Source: Pseudarthrobacter defluvii
Lineage (GTDB): Bacteria; Actinomycetota; Actinomycetes; Actinomycetales; Micrococcaceae
NCBI RefSeq assembly: GCF_030816725.1
Contig: NZ_JAUSYG010000001.1
Coordinates: 4,216,001 to 4,280,000, forward strand
Direction of reading: 5' to 3'
DNA: 64,000 bases
Part shown: positions 52,627 through 60,685 of the stretch, one piece after another
How positions within the stretch are numbered: position 1 is the stretch's first letter
How the letters are laid out: each line of letters begins with the position of its first letter
The notes under the pieces: model-generated
Told to the model about the DNA's origin: nothing
The model's database searches: none
The model's input: the letters and a program-made list of their open reading frames with translations, nothing else
Position numbers and translations under genes: made by a program

Positions 52627-53526
52627 ATGACAGAGAACCAATGGCCCCAGACTCCGCACACCAGCGCCGACTCGGCCATCACCGATCCATACGGCGCAAC
52701 AGAGGTAGCTCCCCAGCAGGCCTCCTACCCTGCAGATTCGGGCGATACCTCGAAGACCCAGGCCGCCAAGGAAGAAGCTTCAAACGTGGCCGGCCACGCC
52801 ACATCTGCCGCCCAGGGCGTGGCGGAGACTGCCAAGAGCGAGGCCGCGAACGTGGCGCATGAGGCTAAGTCCAATGCGCAGGACCTGCTGCACCAGGCCA
52901 AGTCCGGGCTGACCAGCCAAGCGGGCACGCAGCAGCAGAAGGCGGCCGAAGGCATCCGCAACATTTCCAGCCAGCTGCACAGCATGGCCAGCGGCCCGGA
53001 CCAGCAGGGAATGGCCAGCGACCTCATCCGGCAGGCGGCGGACCGCACCTCCTCGGTGGCGTCCTGGCTGGAGAACCGCGAACCGGGCGACCTCCTGGGC
53101 GAGGTCCAGCGCTTCGCCCGCAACCGTCCCGGCACCTTCCTGCTCCTGGCCGCCGGCGCCGGCGTCCTTGCCGGACGCCTCACCCGCGGCCTCACCGCAG
53201 GCACCCCGGAATCGCAGGGACAATTGCAGGCATCGGGTTCCGCCCAGGGCACCGGCCAGCACCGGGCCGTGCAGCCGCCGGTAGCCCCGCTGCACCAGGA
53301 GACCGTGTACGCCGCAGGTACCGATGACCTTTTCGATGAGCCGGTGGTGAGCAGCGCAACGCCGGTGTCCACCAGCACCCTCCCCTCTGGTACCGCAGAG
53401 GAGACGCCGCTTCGGTTCGAGGACGACCCCTACCGGGCCGAGAACGGCGTTTACAGCGATGAGGAGACCTTCGGCACTGAGGGCACGTCCGGCACCGGCC
53501 GTCACGGCCAGACGGGTGGTCTGTGA
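52627..53526 (+). CDS. LEA-like membrane-anchored stress protein
   Basis: 299 residues. Residues about 40-125 are an Ala/Lys/Glu-rich amphipathic region with 11-residue-like periodicity (AKEEASNVAGHATSAAQGVAE and so on), as in LEA or apolipoprotein-like proteins. One transmembrane helix (GTFLLLAAGAGVLAGRL, near 180) follows, then a disordered acidic tail. No enzyme motif. It leads a three-gene operon whose members overlap. Membrane protection under desiccation or osmotic stress is a reasonable inference. Confidence 0.8.
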   Translation: MTENQWPQTPHTSADSAITDPYGATEVAPQQASYPADSGDTSKTQAAKEEASNVAGHATSAAQGVAETAKSEAANVAHEAKSNAQDLLHQAKSGLTSQAGTQQQKAAEGIRNISSQLHSMASGPDQQGMASDLIRQAADRTSSVASWLENREPGDLLGEVQRFARNRPGTFLLLAAGAGVLAGRLTRGLTAGTPESQGQLQASGSAQGTGQHRAVQPPVAPLHQETVYAAGTDDLFDEPVVSSATPVSTSTLPSGTAEETPLRFEDDPYRAENGVYSDEETFGTEGTSGTGRHGQTGGL

Positions 53527-53957
53527 TGAGTAGCCAGATTCCTGAGCCGCCGCCCAGTGCGGCGCATGTGAAAGCGGACAACGCGTCCCTGGGCGAGCTG
53601 CTCGGGGACGTGACCCGGGACCTGTCCACCCTGATGCGCAAGGAAGTGGAGCTGGCCAAGGCCGAACTCAAGCAGTCCACCTCCCGGGCAGGCAAGGGCG
53701 CGGGCATGCTCGCCGGCGCCGGGGTGGGCGGACACTTCGTCCTGCTCTTCCTTTCCCTGGCCCTGATGTGGGCCCTGGGCGCCATCATGCCGCTGGGCTG
53801 GTCCGCGCTGATCGTCGCCGTGATCTGGGCGATCATCGCCGCGGTCCTGGCCTCCATCGGCCGCAAGGAACTCAAGCAGATCAAGGGCCTGCCCCAGACC
53901 GGCGAGACCCTCTCAGAAATTCCCCCAACCCTAAAACCAGGTGAGGTAAACCGATGA
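53526..53957 (+). CDS. Phage-holin-superfamily (DUF1469/YqjE-like) membrane protein
   Basis: 143 residues from ATG 53526, overlapping the previous stop by one base. Pattern: helical head (LGELLGDVTRDLSTLMRKEVELAKAELKQ) then two long membrane helices (HFVLLFLSLALMWALGAIM; ALIVAVIWAIIAAVLASI) and a short cytoplasmic tail. The fold is called holin-like but in such operons it is a stress-associated envelope protein, not a lysis protein. Confidence 0.88.
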   Translation: MSSQIPEPPPSAAHVKADNASLGELLGDVTRDLSTLMRKEVELAKAELKQSTSRAGKGAGMLAGAGVGGHFVLLFLSLALMWALGAIMPLGWSALIVAVIWAIIAAVLASIGRKELKQIKGLPQTGETLSEIPPTLKPGEVNR

Positions 53958-54628
53958 GCGAAAACCCTGACGTCATCCGCGCAGACATAGAAGCCACCCG
54001 GGCACGCCTGGGCACCAACGTGGACGCCGTGGCCGACAAGGTCACCCCGTCCAACATCGTGCACCGCCAAACCGACAAGGTCACCGGCACCGTCAAGAAC
54101 GCCGTGACCGGGGTGAAGGAGAAAATCATGGGCGCCGCAGACACCGCCACCACCAAAGTCCACGACACCACCTCCACCGGCGCCGGGCACACCACCGGTG
54201 CCGTGCACTCGGCCGGGGACAGCCTGCACCAGGCATCAGACACCGCCTCGGCCAAACTCTCCGACGCCGGCCAGGCCGTCTCCGCCGCCCCGGACCAGGT
54301 CAAAGCCAAGACCGCCGGCAACCCGCTGGCCGCCGGGCTGATCGCCTTCGGCGCCGGAATGCTCATCAGCTCCCTGATCCCGGCCAGCCAGAAAGAACGC
54401 GAAGCCGCGGACCAACTCAAAACCGCAGCCCAGCCCCTGGCAGCCCAGGTCACCGACGCCGCCAAGAACGTCGCCCAGGACCTCAAGGAACCCGCCCAGG
54501 AAGCCGTGGAAAACGTCAAGGCCACCGCCACCGACGCCGCCCAAAACGTCAAGACCGAAGGCCAACAAGCCGCCACCGACGTCAAAGACCGCGCCACCGA
54601 CGCCAAAGACAACGTCCAAAACACCTAG
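53954..54628 (+). CDS. DUF3618/LEA-like protein
   Basis: 224 residues; ATG overlaps the previous stop (ATGA). N-terminal DUF3618 motif (DVIRADIEATRARLGTNVDAVADKVTPSNIV), a long Ala/Thr/Lys-rich amphipathic region, one hydrophobic helix (NPLAAGLIAFGAGMLISSLI) and a repetitive helical tail (KNVAQDLKEPAQEAVENVKATATDAAQNVK). Completes the stress operon with the LEA-like and holin-like proteins; a terminator follows. Confidence 0.85.
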   Translation: MSENPDVIRADIEATRARLGTNVDAVADKVTPSNIVHRQTDKVTGTVKNAVTGVKEKIMGAADTATTKVHDTTSTGAGHTTGAVHSAGDSLHQASDTASAKLSDAGQAVSAAPDQVKAKTAGNPLAAGLIAFGAGMLISSLIPASQKEREAADQLKTAAQPLAAQVTDAAKNVAQDLKEPAQEAVENVKATATDAAQNVKTEGQQAATDVKDRATDAKDNVQNT

Positions 54629-54652
54629 TCCCCGTGGCTGGTAAAGAACAAA

Positions 54653-54690
54653 CAGCGAAGCCGGACCGCACTTGCGGCCCGGCTTCGCTG
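54653..54690. terminator. Terminator of the stress operon
   Basis: Arms CAGCGAAGCCGG and CCGGCTTCGCTG with an inner CCGC-actt-GCGG stem; convergent with the next gene. Confidence 0.8.
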
Positions 54691-54724
54691 CTGCACGGCC
54701 TGTAAGCGGCGCGGCAAACCCTGG

Positions 54725-55471
54725 CTAGCGTTTGCCTTTTTTCCGGGAGCCCCGGCCGCGCCCCTTGTCCGGGTTGGGTGCATACCGCTGGGCCACCTTG
54801 GGTGCCTTCTTGGCGCCGGAGCCCCGCCGGTCCGGTTTGGGGTCCTTCTTCACCTTCTCGGGCTGGGCGGAAGGCTGCCGGGAGCTCTGGGCGGTGCGTC
54901 CGCGGACGATGCCGATGAATTCCTCCAGCACCTCATCCGTAGCCTCCGAGGGCCAGGCCAGCGCGATCCCGGTTCCCTCCGCGCCGGTGAGCCTGCGCGC
55001 AACGGTGTCCTTGACATTGAAGTGGCGGGCCACGGCCATGGGAAGGATCACCAGGCCGGCACCCGCAGCCACTACTTGGAGCGCGGCCTCAGGTCCGCCC
55101 ACGGCAGCGACATCCAGGAATGACTCCTCCGCGAGGTCGGCAAGCGGCACTTCCTCGAACACCGAAATCTCATGGCCTTTGGGCGCCACCACCACGGGTT
55201 GTTCCTCGTACAGCGGGATGACGCTGAGGCCGTCGCGCTCCATGGGAAGGCGGACAAAGCCCATGTCGGCGCTGCCGTCCCGCAGCGGCCCAAGCTGAGT
55301 GCCGTCGTCGACCATGAATGCCTGAAGGGGAATATGGGGCATCCGCTCCTCCCACCGGCGGATCCACTTACCCGGCGTGACGCCGGCCACGTACGCTATG
55401 CGCAGCACCCGTTGCGCCGTTTCATCAGGGGCGTCCGGGGCTGCGGGGGCGGGGGTATCGTCGGCTGGCAC
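54725..55471 (-). CDS. Orphan LysR-type substrate-binding domain protein without HTH
   Basis: 248 residues from GTG 55471, which has a -10 TACTGT six bases upstream. The frame stays open further upstream (ATG 55510), but that overlaps the divergent gene. The body is a LysR effector domain (RVLRIAYVAGVTPGKWIRRWEERMP...ADMGFVRLP...VVVAPKGHEI...VGGPEAALQVVAAGAGLVILP) with no DNA-binding helix-turn-helix. The last about 45 residues are very basic (KKDPKPDRRGSGAKKAPK...GRGRGSRKKGKR) and may bind nucleic acid instead. Function unknown. Confidence 0.82.
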   Translation of the reverse strand: MPADDTPAPAAPDAPDETAQRVLRIAYVAGVTPGKWIRRWEERMPHIPLQAFMVDDGTQLGPLRDGSADMGFVRLPMERDGLSVIPLYEEQPVVVAPKGHEISVFEEVPLADLAEESFLDVAAVGGPEAALQVVAAGAGLVILPMAVARHFNVKDTVARRLTGAEGTGIALAWPSEATDEVLEEFIGIVRGRTAQSSRQPSAQPEKVKKDPKPDRRGSGAKKAPKVAQRYAPNPDKGRGRGSRKKGKR

Positions 55472-55477
55472 GTCTTC

Positions 55478-55502
55478 ACAGTACCCGCCGCCCGGATACC
55501 CT
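55478..55502. promoter_or_regulatory. Back-to-back leaderless promoters
   Basis: Minus strand -10 TACTGT (55478-55483) six bases before GTG 55471; plus strand -10 TACCCT (55497-55502) six bases before ATG 55509. The two start codons are only 38 bp apart, so the polymerases must compete. Confidence 0.6.
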
Positions 55503-55508
55503 TGAAGC

Positions 55509-55913
55509 ATGACCTCTGCAAACTCCCAGTCCATGAAGCCGGCCACTGTTGCCAAGAAACTTGGCATCTACCTCCCGGCCACGCCGCAGGAGTTCCAGGA
55601 TTCAACCATCACCCGCGAGGAGTTCGCCGCGCTCCAGGCCAACCCGCCCGAATGGCTGGCTGAGCTGCGCCGCAACGGCCCGCACCCCCGCCCCGTGGTG
55701 GCCCAGAAGCTTAACGTCTCGATCAGCGGCCTGGCCCGGAGCGGCGTGGAGGAAGCCCTGACGACGGCGGAAATCACCGCGCTGCTGCAGGCTCCGCCAC
55801 AGTGGCTGGTCACCGAGCGTGCCACGCATGCGGCTGTCCGCGCTGAAGCCCAGCGGGTCAAGGACGAGGCTGCGAAGAAGCAGGCGAAGAAGGACCGCGC
55901 CCAGGCCCAGTAG
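55509..55913 (+). CDS. DUF5997-family protein
   Basis: 134 residues resembling DUF5997 (MKPATVAKKLGIYLPATPQEFQD...ITREEFAALQANPPEWLAELRRNGPHPRPVVAQKLNVSISGLARSGV), with a Lys-rich coiled tail. It looks like a two-part helical DNA- or protein-binding fold (the segment PRPVVAQKLNVSISGLARSGV reads like an HTH). Divergent from the orphan LysR-domain gene, which it accompanies in other actinobacteria as far as I recall. Function unknown. Confidence 0.8.
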   Translation: MTSANSQSMKPATVAKKLGIYLPATPQEFQDSTITREEFAALQANPPEWLAELRRNGPHPRPVVAQKLNVSISGLARSGVEEALTTAEITALLQAPPQWLVTERATHAAVRAEAQRVKDEAAKKQAKKDRAQAQ

Positions 55914-55928
55914 CCGGCAGCCGCGTCT

Positions 55929-55985
55929 CAGAAGCTTGTTCGCCCGTCAGGACCTTGAACGTCCGGATGCGCGAACAGGCTTCTG
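55929..55985. terminator. Bidirectional hairpin
   Basis: Fifteen-base arms (55929-55943, 55971-55985) with one G-U pair, between convergent DUF5997 and VOC genes. Confidence 0.75.
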
Positions 55986-56000
55986 TTGCATCCCGGCCCG

Positions 56001-56381
56001 TTAGTCCTGGTGGATCTGGACGTAGTTGCCACAGCCGTCGTCGAACACGGCGCTGGTGCCGAACGGATCCGTGGTGGGCGGGGTCTTGAAGCTTACGCCC
56101 GCAGCCAGCAGCCGGTCGTACTCCGCCTGCACATCCGGGACTCCAAAAACGATGGCCGGGAGTCCGGCCTCGCGCACGGCGTTCATGTAGTTTGCACCGA
56201 TCGGGTTGTCGCTGGGTTCCAGGAGCAGCCCCACGGAACTGTCGTCAGCTCCAGGATCCTTGATGATGTAAAGGTTGTATTCAGGCATGGCCATGAGCGT
56301 GTCAAACCCCAGGGTCCCGGTGTAGAAGGCGTGGGCGGCCGCGGGGTCCTGGACGTGGATGCTGCACATTTTGAGTCGCAT
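56001..56381 (-). CDS. VOC/glyoxalase-family protein
   Basis: 126 residues, two beta-alpha-beta-beta-beta units: MCSIHVQDPAAAHAFYTGTLGFDTL and PAIVFGVPDVQAEYDRLLAAGVSFKTPP...AVFDDGCGNYVQIHQD. Metal ligands His9 and the C-terminal Gln/His region are plausible. Members bind or modify small molecules or antibiotics; this one has no specific clue. Leaderless: -10 TACCGT six bases before the ATG. Confidence 0.85.
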   Translation of the reverse strand: MRLKMCSIHVQDPAAAHAFYTGTLGFDTLMAMPEYNLYIIKDPGADDSSVGLLLEPSDNPIGANYMNAVREAGLPAIVFGVPDVQAEYDRLLAAGVSFKTPPTTDPFGTSAVFDDGCGNYVQIHQD

Positions 56382-56387
56382 GGTCCC

Positions 56388-56393
56388 ACGGTA
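56388..56393 (-). promoter_or_regulatory. Leaderless promoter of the VOC gene
   Basis: -10 TACCGT on the minus strand, six bases before ATG 56381. Confidence 0.5.
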
Positions 56394-56540
56394 CCCGCCA
56401 GGCCGTGACGGTTAGGACCGTCCTCCCTTTTCACCCGCCATTGACGCTGCGCACCGAAGACGGTCCAATGGAAGGACCAGCCCGGGCCTTCCGGCCGGGC
56501 CATCGCTTGAACGGGAATGCGGGGCGCCGGAGGTGCGCAG

Positions 56541-57170
56541 ATGTCAGTCATGGAATCTTTGATGCAGGGACTGCTTCAGGATGCGTGGGCGGTCCTCTTG
56601 TGCGGTCCAGTGCTGGTGGCCAGCGTGGCCGCCACCGTTTTTGTTATCCGACGCCGGGCCCTGGCTCCCAGCAGCAGCGAAGCTGGGGGAACGGACCAGC
56701 TGTTCTGGGACCTGTTTTTGGGTTCGTGCGTGGCCCTTCCGGCGTTGATCATCCCGGCGCTGGTATCCCCGTGGGCGGCGTTGGTGCTGGCCGGGGCGGC
56801 AGCCGCTTCAGGTATTGCGGCCTACCGCGGCAGCCCCAGGTTCCTGGCATGGCGTGCTGTACGCCGGGAGGAACGGCAACGGCTTGCGGCCCACCAGGGG
56901 GCCCTGATTCAGCACGACCAAATCATGCTTCGGTGGCGGCGCTACGAGCTGGATCCGGCGTGCAGCATCGACTTTCCGGCACTGACCGATGTACGGCTGC
57001 CCGAAACGTCCGCACTGATCAAGTCCATGCGGACTGCCGACCAGCTGCGGGCCACCGCGCACCAGGGTTACCCGGACGCCGTCGGAACCCTGGCCGCGGC
57101 CCTGGCTGCGGCGGAGCGGGCGGCGGGAATTTCAGCCGCCCTGCCCGCGCAGCAGGCCAGCCGAGGTTAA
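56541..57170 (+). CDS. Hypothetical membrane protein
   Basis: 209 residues from ATG 56541 (GGAGGTG upstream). Two or three membrane helices in the first half (AVLLCGPVLVASVAATVFVI; LFLGSCVALPALIIPALVS; WAALVLAGAAAASGIAAY), then a soluble helical part with RRYELDPACSIDFPALTDVRLPETSALIKSMR. Family not recognised; the soluble half suggests an actinobacterial conserved protein of unknown role. Confidence 0.7.
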   Translation: MSVMESLMQGLLQDAWAVLLCGPVLVASVAATVFVIRRRALAPSSSEAGGTDQLFWDLFLGSCVALPALIIPALVSPWAALVLAGAAAASGIAAYRGSPRFLAWRAVRREERQRLAAHQGALIQHDQIMLRWRRYELDPACSIDFPALTDVRLPETSALIKSMRTADQLRATAHQGYPDAVGTLAAALAAAERAAGISAALPAQQASRG

Positions 57171-57188
57171 CTGCTGTGTCGCCGGCGT

Positions 57189-57225
57189 TGGATCGCCCAT
57201 GAGGACCGGCGATAGCATCCAAAGA
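57189..57225 (+). promoter_or_regulatory. Leaderless promoter
   Basis: -35 TTGGAT (57189-57194), 18-bp spacer, -10 TAGCAT (57213-57218), six bases to ATG 57225; it starts inside the 3' flank of the membrane protein gene. Confidence 0.55.
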
Positions 57226-57833
57226 TGAAGCCTGAGGAACTGCCTTCCCAAGACCAGTACGGCCGGCTGCTGGAGGACCGCGGAGTTTGGCGGCAGGCCA
57301 CAACGCTGGAAGCTGCCGGTGAACTGACGGCCCGGTGGCTGGAGGGCGGGAGCTCGTACCAGCCGGGGCACCTTGCCGCAGAGTTCGACGACGAGACCAA
57401 GCCCATCGCCAAGGTGCTGGCCGAACTGAACCGCAATGGACTGTTCACCAAGGAATCACAGCCGGGCATCCGTGCCGGCGGGGCGGCGCAGCGGGAGTAC
57501 GTCACAGGTTTCTGCAGCGCGGCCGCCGCACACCACCTGCTGGCGCTGTCCGCCCGGACCGATCTGGTCACCGTGGCCCATGCACCGGGTGAGGCAAGCA
57601 ACGCCGCCATTCCGGTAACGATTGCCGGAACGGAAATCACCACAGTGCTCGGATCCAGCGAGAACCCGGTGGAGGAGGCGCAGATTCGGGACTGGGCGGA
57701 AGAAACCAACGACTCCCTGGCCCTGCTGCTTGCTGACTCCTGGTACGTGGAGATTCTGGATCCGGTGTGGGGGCGCAACGACGTCCTGCTGCCTGCAGTC
57801 CTGCAGGCATTGAAAGGGGCGGAGCAGCCTTAG
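57225..57833 (+). CDS. Hypothetical protein (DUF6919-like)
   Basis: 202 residues, soluble alpha/beta. It opens with a helical domain (YGRLLEDRGVWRQATTLEAAGELTARWLEG) reminiscent of DUF6919 and continues into a beta-rich part (IPVTIAGTEITTVLGSSENPVEEAQIRDWAEETNDSLALLLADSWYVEILDPVWGR). No catalytic motif seen. Own leaderless promoter. Function unknown. Confidence 0.65.
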   Translation: MKPEELPSQDQYGRLLEDRGVWRQATTLEAAGELTARWLEGGSSYQPGHLAAEFDDETKPIAKVLAELNRNGLFTKESQPGIRAGGAAQREYVTGFCSAAAAHHLLALSARTDLVTVAHAPGEASNAAIPVTIAGTEITTVLGSSENPVEEAQIRDWAEETNDSLALLLADSWYVEILDPVWGRNDVLLPAVLQALKGAEQP

Positions 57834-57840
57834 CCGCCCC
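57816..57840. terminator. Short hairpin between convergent genes
   Basis: GGGGCGG (57816-57822) and CCGCCCC (57834-57840); weak, overlaps the end of the upstream gene. Confidence 0.45.
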
Positions 57841-57860
57841 GCCCCTGCCGCATCCGCGGA

Positions 57861-58343
57861 CTACAGCTCCACGGTGCCGCTTTCGCCAACGCTCATCCGG
57901 CTGTTGGTGACCTTCGCCTTTACCCACTGCAGCACCGTGGCCGCGGTGCCGCCCGGGCTTGTCCAGTACTCTGCCGAGTCGGAATCGACGCGCAGCAGGC
58001 ATACCTCGGGGGTGTCCGGACCCTCCGGGAACCAGGCTTCAACCGCCTGGTTCCACAGTTCGTGGATCTTGGCCCGGTCCGTGACCACCTGGGCGGTCCC
58101 GGCTACGGAAACCCATTCGGTGTTCTTGCCAAAGGCGACGTTGACGCGCGGATCAGCACGGACATGCGCAACCTGGGACGTGCCGAGGCCGGTGAAGAAC
58201 CACATGTCGCCGTCGTCCTTTACCTCCTGGACGGCCAGCGGCCGGCTGACGAGGGCGCCTTCTTCATTGACGGTGGTGACCATCCCGATCTTCGAATCGT
58301 TGATGATCTCCGTAACTTTGCTGATGCTCTGGGCGTCAGTCAT
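57861..58343 (-). CDS. Pyridoxamine 5'-phosphate oxidase-family (general stress 26-like) protein
   Basis: 160 residues with a split-barrel FMN/F420 fold: IGMVTTVNEEGALVSRPLAVQEVKDDGDMWFFTGLGTSQVAHVRADPRVNVAF and EWVSVAGTAQVV. The family includes stress protein 26 and F420- or heme-handling proteins. GAGGTGAGGC precedes the ATG. A TAGTAAGC-type site lies about 50 bp upstream, linking it to the other stress genes. Confidence 0.87.
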   Translation of the reverse strand: MTDAQSISKVTEIINDSKIGMVTTVNEEGALVSRPLAVQEVKDDGDMWFFTGLGTSQVAHVRADPRVNVAFGKNTEWVSVAGTAQVVTDRAKIHELWNQAVEAWFPEGPDTPEVCLLRVDSDSAEYWTSPGGTAATVLQWVKAKVTNSRMSVGESGTVEL

Positions 58344-58391
58344 GCCTCACCTCGTTCGTCTGAAGTCGGGGACGCTCCCCGCCGCCAGCCT

Positions 58392-58411
58392 ATTAGTAAG
58401 CAGCTTATTTA
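58392..58411 (-). promoter_or_regulatory. TAGTAAGC-type site before the stress-26-like gene
   Basis: TTAGTAAGC-A-GCTTATTTA-like inverted repeat, overlapping the stop codon of the amine oxidase gene. Confidence 0.5.
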
Positions 58412-59800
58412 CCAGCCGGCCGGCACCGGGACCTTCGCCAGCTCGGCGATGCGCGCCGCCGTCAGGCGCCCCATGCGGATGGCCCCGTCGACGTGCTGGT
58501 AGCCTTCCGCTGCCAGGTCCGAGGAGGACCAGTAGATGGGGCCGACAGGAGCATGCTGGTCCTTGCCGTAGCGATGGAGACCGCCCAGGTCATAGCTGGC
58601 CGCGTATGCGCCGCGGGTCCATTCCTCCGAGCCCCAGTCGGACTCGTAATAGACCTCGGGGCTGAGGGCCTCGGCGCCCAGGTAGCCGGCGATGGATTCC
58701 AGGATCGCCTTCCTGCGGTCCTCGGCACTGAGCTCGAACATGGCGTCAGCTTTCTCATCGGACACGAAGCCCACCAGCGTGCCACGGGGATCCCCGTGGT
58801 TCGTGTTGTCGTACACCTCCTGGACCAGGGCGTCCGCGCCGAAGCAGGTGCCGGACAGTCCCTTGTCCCGCCAGAAGGGGGTGCCGTAGACGGCATGGAC
58901 CTTGATGACCAGGCCCAGGGACTGGTGCTGGTGCATCTGGTGCTGGCGCCGGGGCAGGGGCGGATTGAAGGAGACACGGGAGTAGAGGTTGGGCGGCACG
59001 GCCATGATCACGAACCGGGCGGTGACGGTGGCACGATCGGATACGACGCTCACGCGGTGGCCGCCATCCGCGTCCGGCTCCCAGTTGATGGTGCGCACCG
59101 GGGAGTTGAGGACGACGTCGTCCCCCAGCTCGCGTGCCTGCAGCAGTGACACCTGCTGCATCCCGCCCACCACGCGTCGGTCAAGGATGAAGTCCTCATC
59201 TGTCAGATGAGTGAATGAGCCAGCTGAGGCCGCCATCAGGACGGCCTGCAGGGCCGAGAAGGCGTGCGCCGGCTTGGTGAGCATGCCGCCGGCGATGAAG
59301 AGGCCGATGTTCTTGCAGGCTTCCTCATTGTCGCAGTTCTGCCGGAGCCAGTGGTGGAAGGAAATGGTGTCCAGCTCGCGTGCCTTGGGGTGGGCCCAGG
59401 GCTCGGTGGGGCCGAGCTCGGCGGCCAGCCCGTCCAGGAGGGCCACCAGACGGTCCATCTCGACGGCGGTATCCGAGTCTACCGGAAAGGTGTCGCCGGT
59501 GTAGCGCACCGGGGCGCCGTCGGCACCTATGTAGATGGACTCGCCTTCACGGTAGCGCGGGTAGGTCTCCAGGTTCAGTTCGTCAAGCAGCTCCAGGAGG
59601 GCAGTCTGATCCGGCGAGACCCACTGGCCGCCGATTTCGAGCATGGCGCCGTCCACGGTGTCGGTCCAGGTCCTGCCGCCCACACGGTCTCGGGCCTCAA
59701 GCACGGCCACGGTGAGGCCGGCCTTCTTCAGTTCACGGGCGGCGGTGAGTCCGGACGGCCCGGCTCCAACGACCACGACGTCGCGGTTCAGGTTCAGCAT
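58409..59800 (-). CDS. Flavin amine oxidase (putrescine-oxidase-like)
   Basis: 463 residues from ATG 59800 (GAGAGGAC upstream). N-terminal FAD fold VVVVGAGPSGLTAARELKKAGLTVAVLEARDRVGGRTWT, substrate region GGQWVSPDQTALLELLDEL and C-terminal AAEGYQHVDGAIRMGRLTAARI. Length and layout fit actinobacterial putrescine, tyramine or MAO-type oxidases, which convert primary amines to aldehydes, ammonia and hydrogen peroxide. A tetR gene is divergent, with a 25-bp palindrome between them; that palindrome recurs at agmatine deiminase, supporting putrescine as substrate. Confidence 0.88.
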   Translation of the reverse strand: MLNLNRDVVVVGAGPSGLTAARELKKAGLTVAVLEARDRVGGRTWTDTVDGAMLEIGGQWVSPDQTALLELLDELNLETYPRYREGESIYIGADGAPVRYTGDTFPVDSDTAVEMDRLVALLDGLAAELGPTEPWAHPKARELDTISFHHWLRQNCDNEEACKNIGLFIAGGMLTKPAHAFSALQAVLMAASAGSFTHLTDEDFILDRRVVGGMQQVSLLQARELGDDVVLNSPVRTINWEPDADGGHRVSVVSDRATVTARFVIMAVPPNLYSRVSFNPPLPRRQHQMHQHQSLGLVIKVHAVYGTPFWRDKGLSGTCFGADALVQEVYDNTNHGDPRGTLVGFVSDEKADAMFELSAEDRRKAILESIAGYLGAEALSPEVYYESDWGSEEWTRGAYAASYDLGGLHRYGKDQHAPVGPIYWSSSDLAAEGYQHVDGAIRMGRLTAARIAELAKVPVPAGW

Positions 59801-59834
59801 GATGTCCTCTCTGCGGTCCCTGGTGATCGGAACC

Positions 59835-59859
59835 AATAAATGAATGTCATTCATTTATT
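59835..59859. promoter_or_regulatory. TetR-type operator of the amine oxidase/tetR gap
   Basis: Perfect 12-base arms AATAAATGAATG and CATTCATTTATT around one base. The inner 21 bp equal the site over the agmatine deiminase start except for the central base. Confidence 0.9.
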
Positions 59860-59935
59860 TGAACTATAGCTGCTGCCTGGCGGGAGCGGAAGTACCGGAT
59901 GGAATAATGCAGGGGACACCGACGAAAGGGCAGGA

Positions 59936-60685
59936 ATGCCGGCAGTATCAGCCGCACAGGGACGCTCCACCCACAATGGCGGCGGGCAGAAGAGGCGGGC
60001 CGGCCGGCCGTCTGCGGCAGTGCTGGACAAGTCCGGGATCACGGCGGCTGCGCTGGAACTGGTCAGCCGGAAGGGCTACGACGGGTTGACGATGGCGGCC
60101 CTGGCCAAGGAACTCGATGTGGCACCCTCCGCGCTTTACAACCACGTGGCGTCAAAGCAGGATGTATTGCTCCTGGTGGAGGACCACCTGATGTCTTTGG
60201 TGGATGTTTCCGGTTTCAGCGGCGGCAGCTGGGAGGACGCCGTGCGCGCTTGGGCCTGGAGCTACCGGAACGTTTTTGCCGAGCACACTCCGCTGATTCC
60301 GGTCATCGCGGTCCTGCCGGTTACGGACGCGCCGCAGACCCTGGCGATGTACGAGACCGTCAGCAAGGGATTCTCCGACGCCGGGTTTCCACAGGAACGC
60401 ATTGTGCCGGCCATCGTGGCACTTGAGTCCTTTATCTTCGGGTCCGCGTATGACGTCACCGCCCCGGAGGACATCTTCGACTCCGGAAGCATGGCTGAGT
60501 CCACTCCGTATTTCACTGCCGCCGTCCGCAGTGCCTCCACGGGGCCTGATGCGCCTGCAGCGAGCGGCGGCGCGGGAGGCCAGGGCGGCCAGGAGCGCGG
60601 CCGCCCGGCAGACACCGCCTTCCACCTTGGGCTGGACGCCCTGGTCTCCGGACTGGGTGCACTGCGGACGGGGCAGCCGGGCTAG
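59936..60685 (+). CDS. TetR-family regulator, probable polyamine regulator
   Basis: 249 residues: a disordered basic head, [37 protein letters not shown], then an all-helical ligand domain with a Gly/Ala-rich insertion near the C-terminus ([19 protein letters not shown]). Divergent from the amine oxidase with a perfect 25-bp palindrome in the gap, so autoregulation and repression of the oxidase are likely. It converges with rlmN, overlapping by 4 bp. Confidence 0.9.
   Translation: MPAVSAAQGRSTHNGGGQKRRAGRPSAAVLDKSGITAAALELVSRKGYDGLTMAALAKELDVAPSALYNHVASKQDVLLLVEDHLMSLVDVSGFSGGSWEDAVRAWAWSYRNVFAEHTPLIPVIAVLPVTDAPQTLAMYETVSKGFSDAGFPQERIVPAIVALESFIFGSAYDVTAPEDIFDSGSMAESTPYFTAAVRSASTGPDAPAASGGAGGQGGQERGRPADTAFHLGLDALVSGLGALRTGQPG

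Noticed and set aside
53526-53957. Phage lysis module, suggested by the holin-like protein
   Set aside because: No endolysin, capsid or integrase nearby; holin-like proteins of this kind sit in actinobacterial stress operons.
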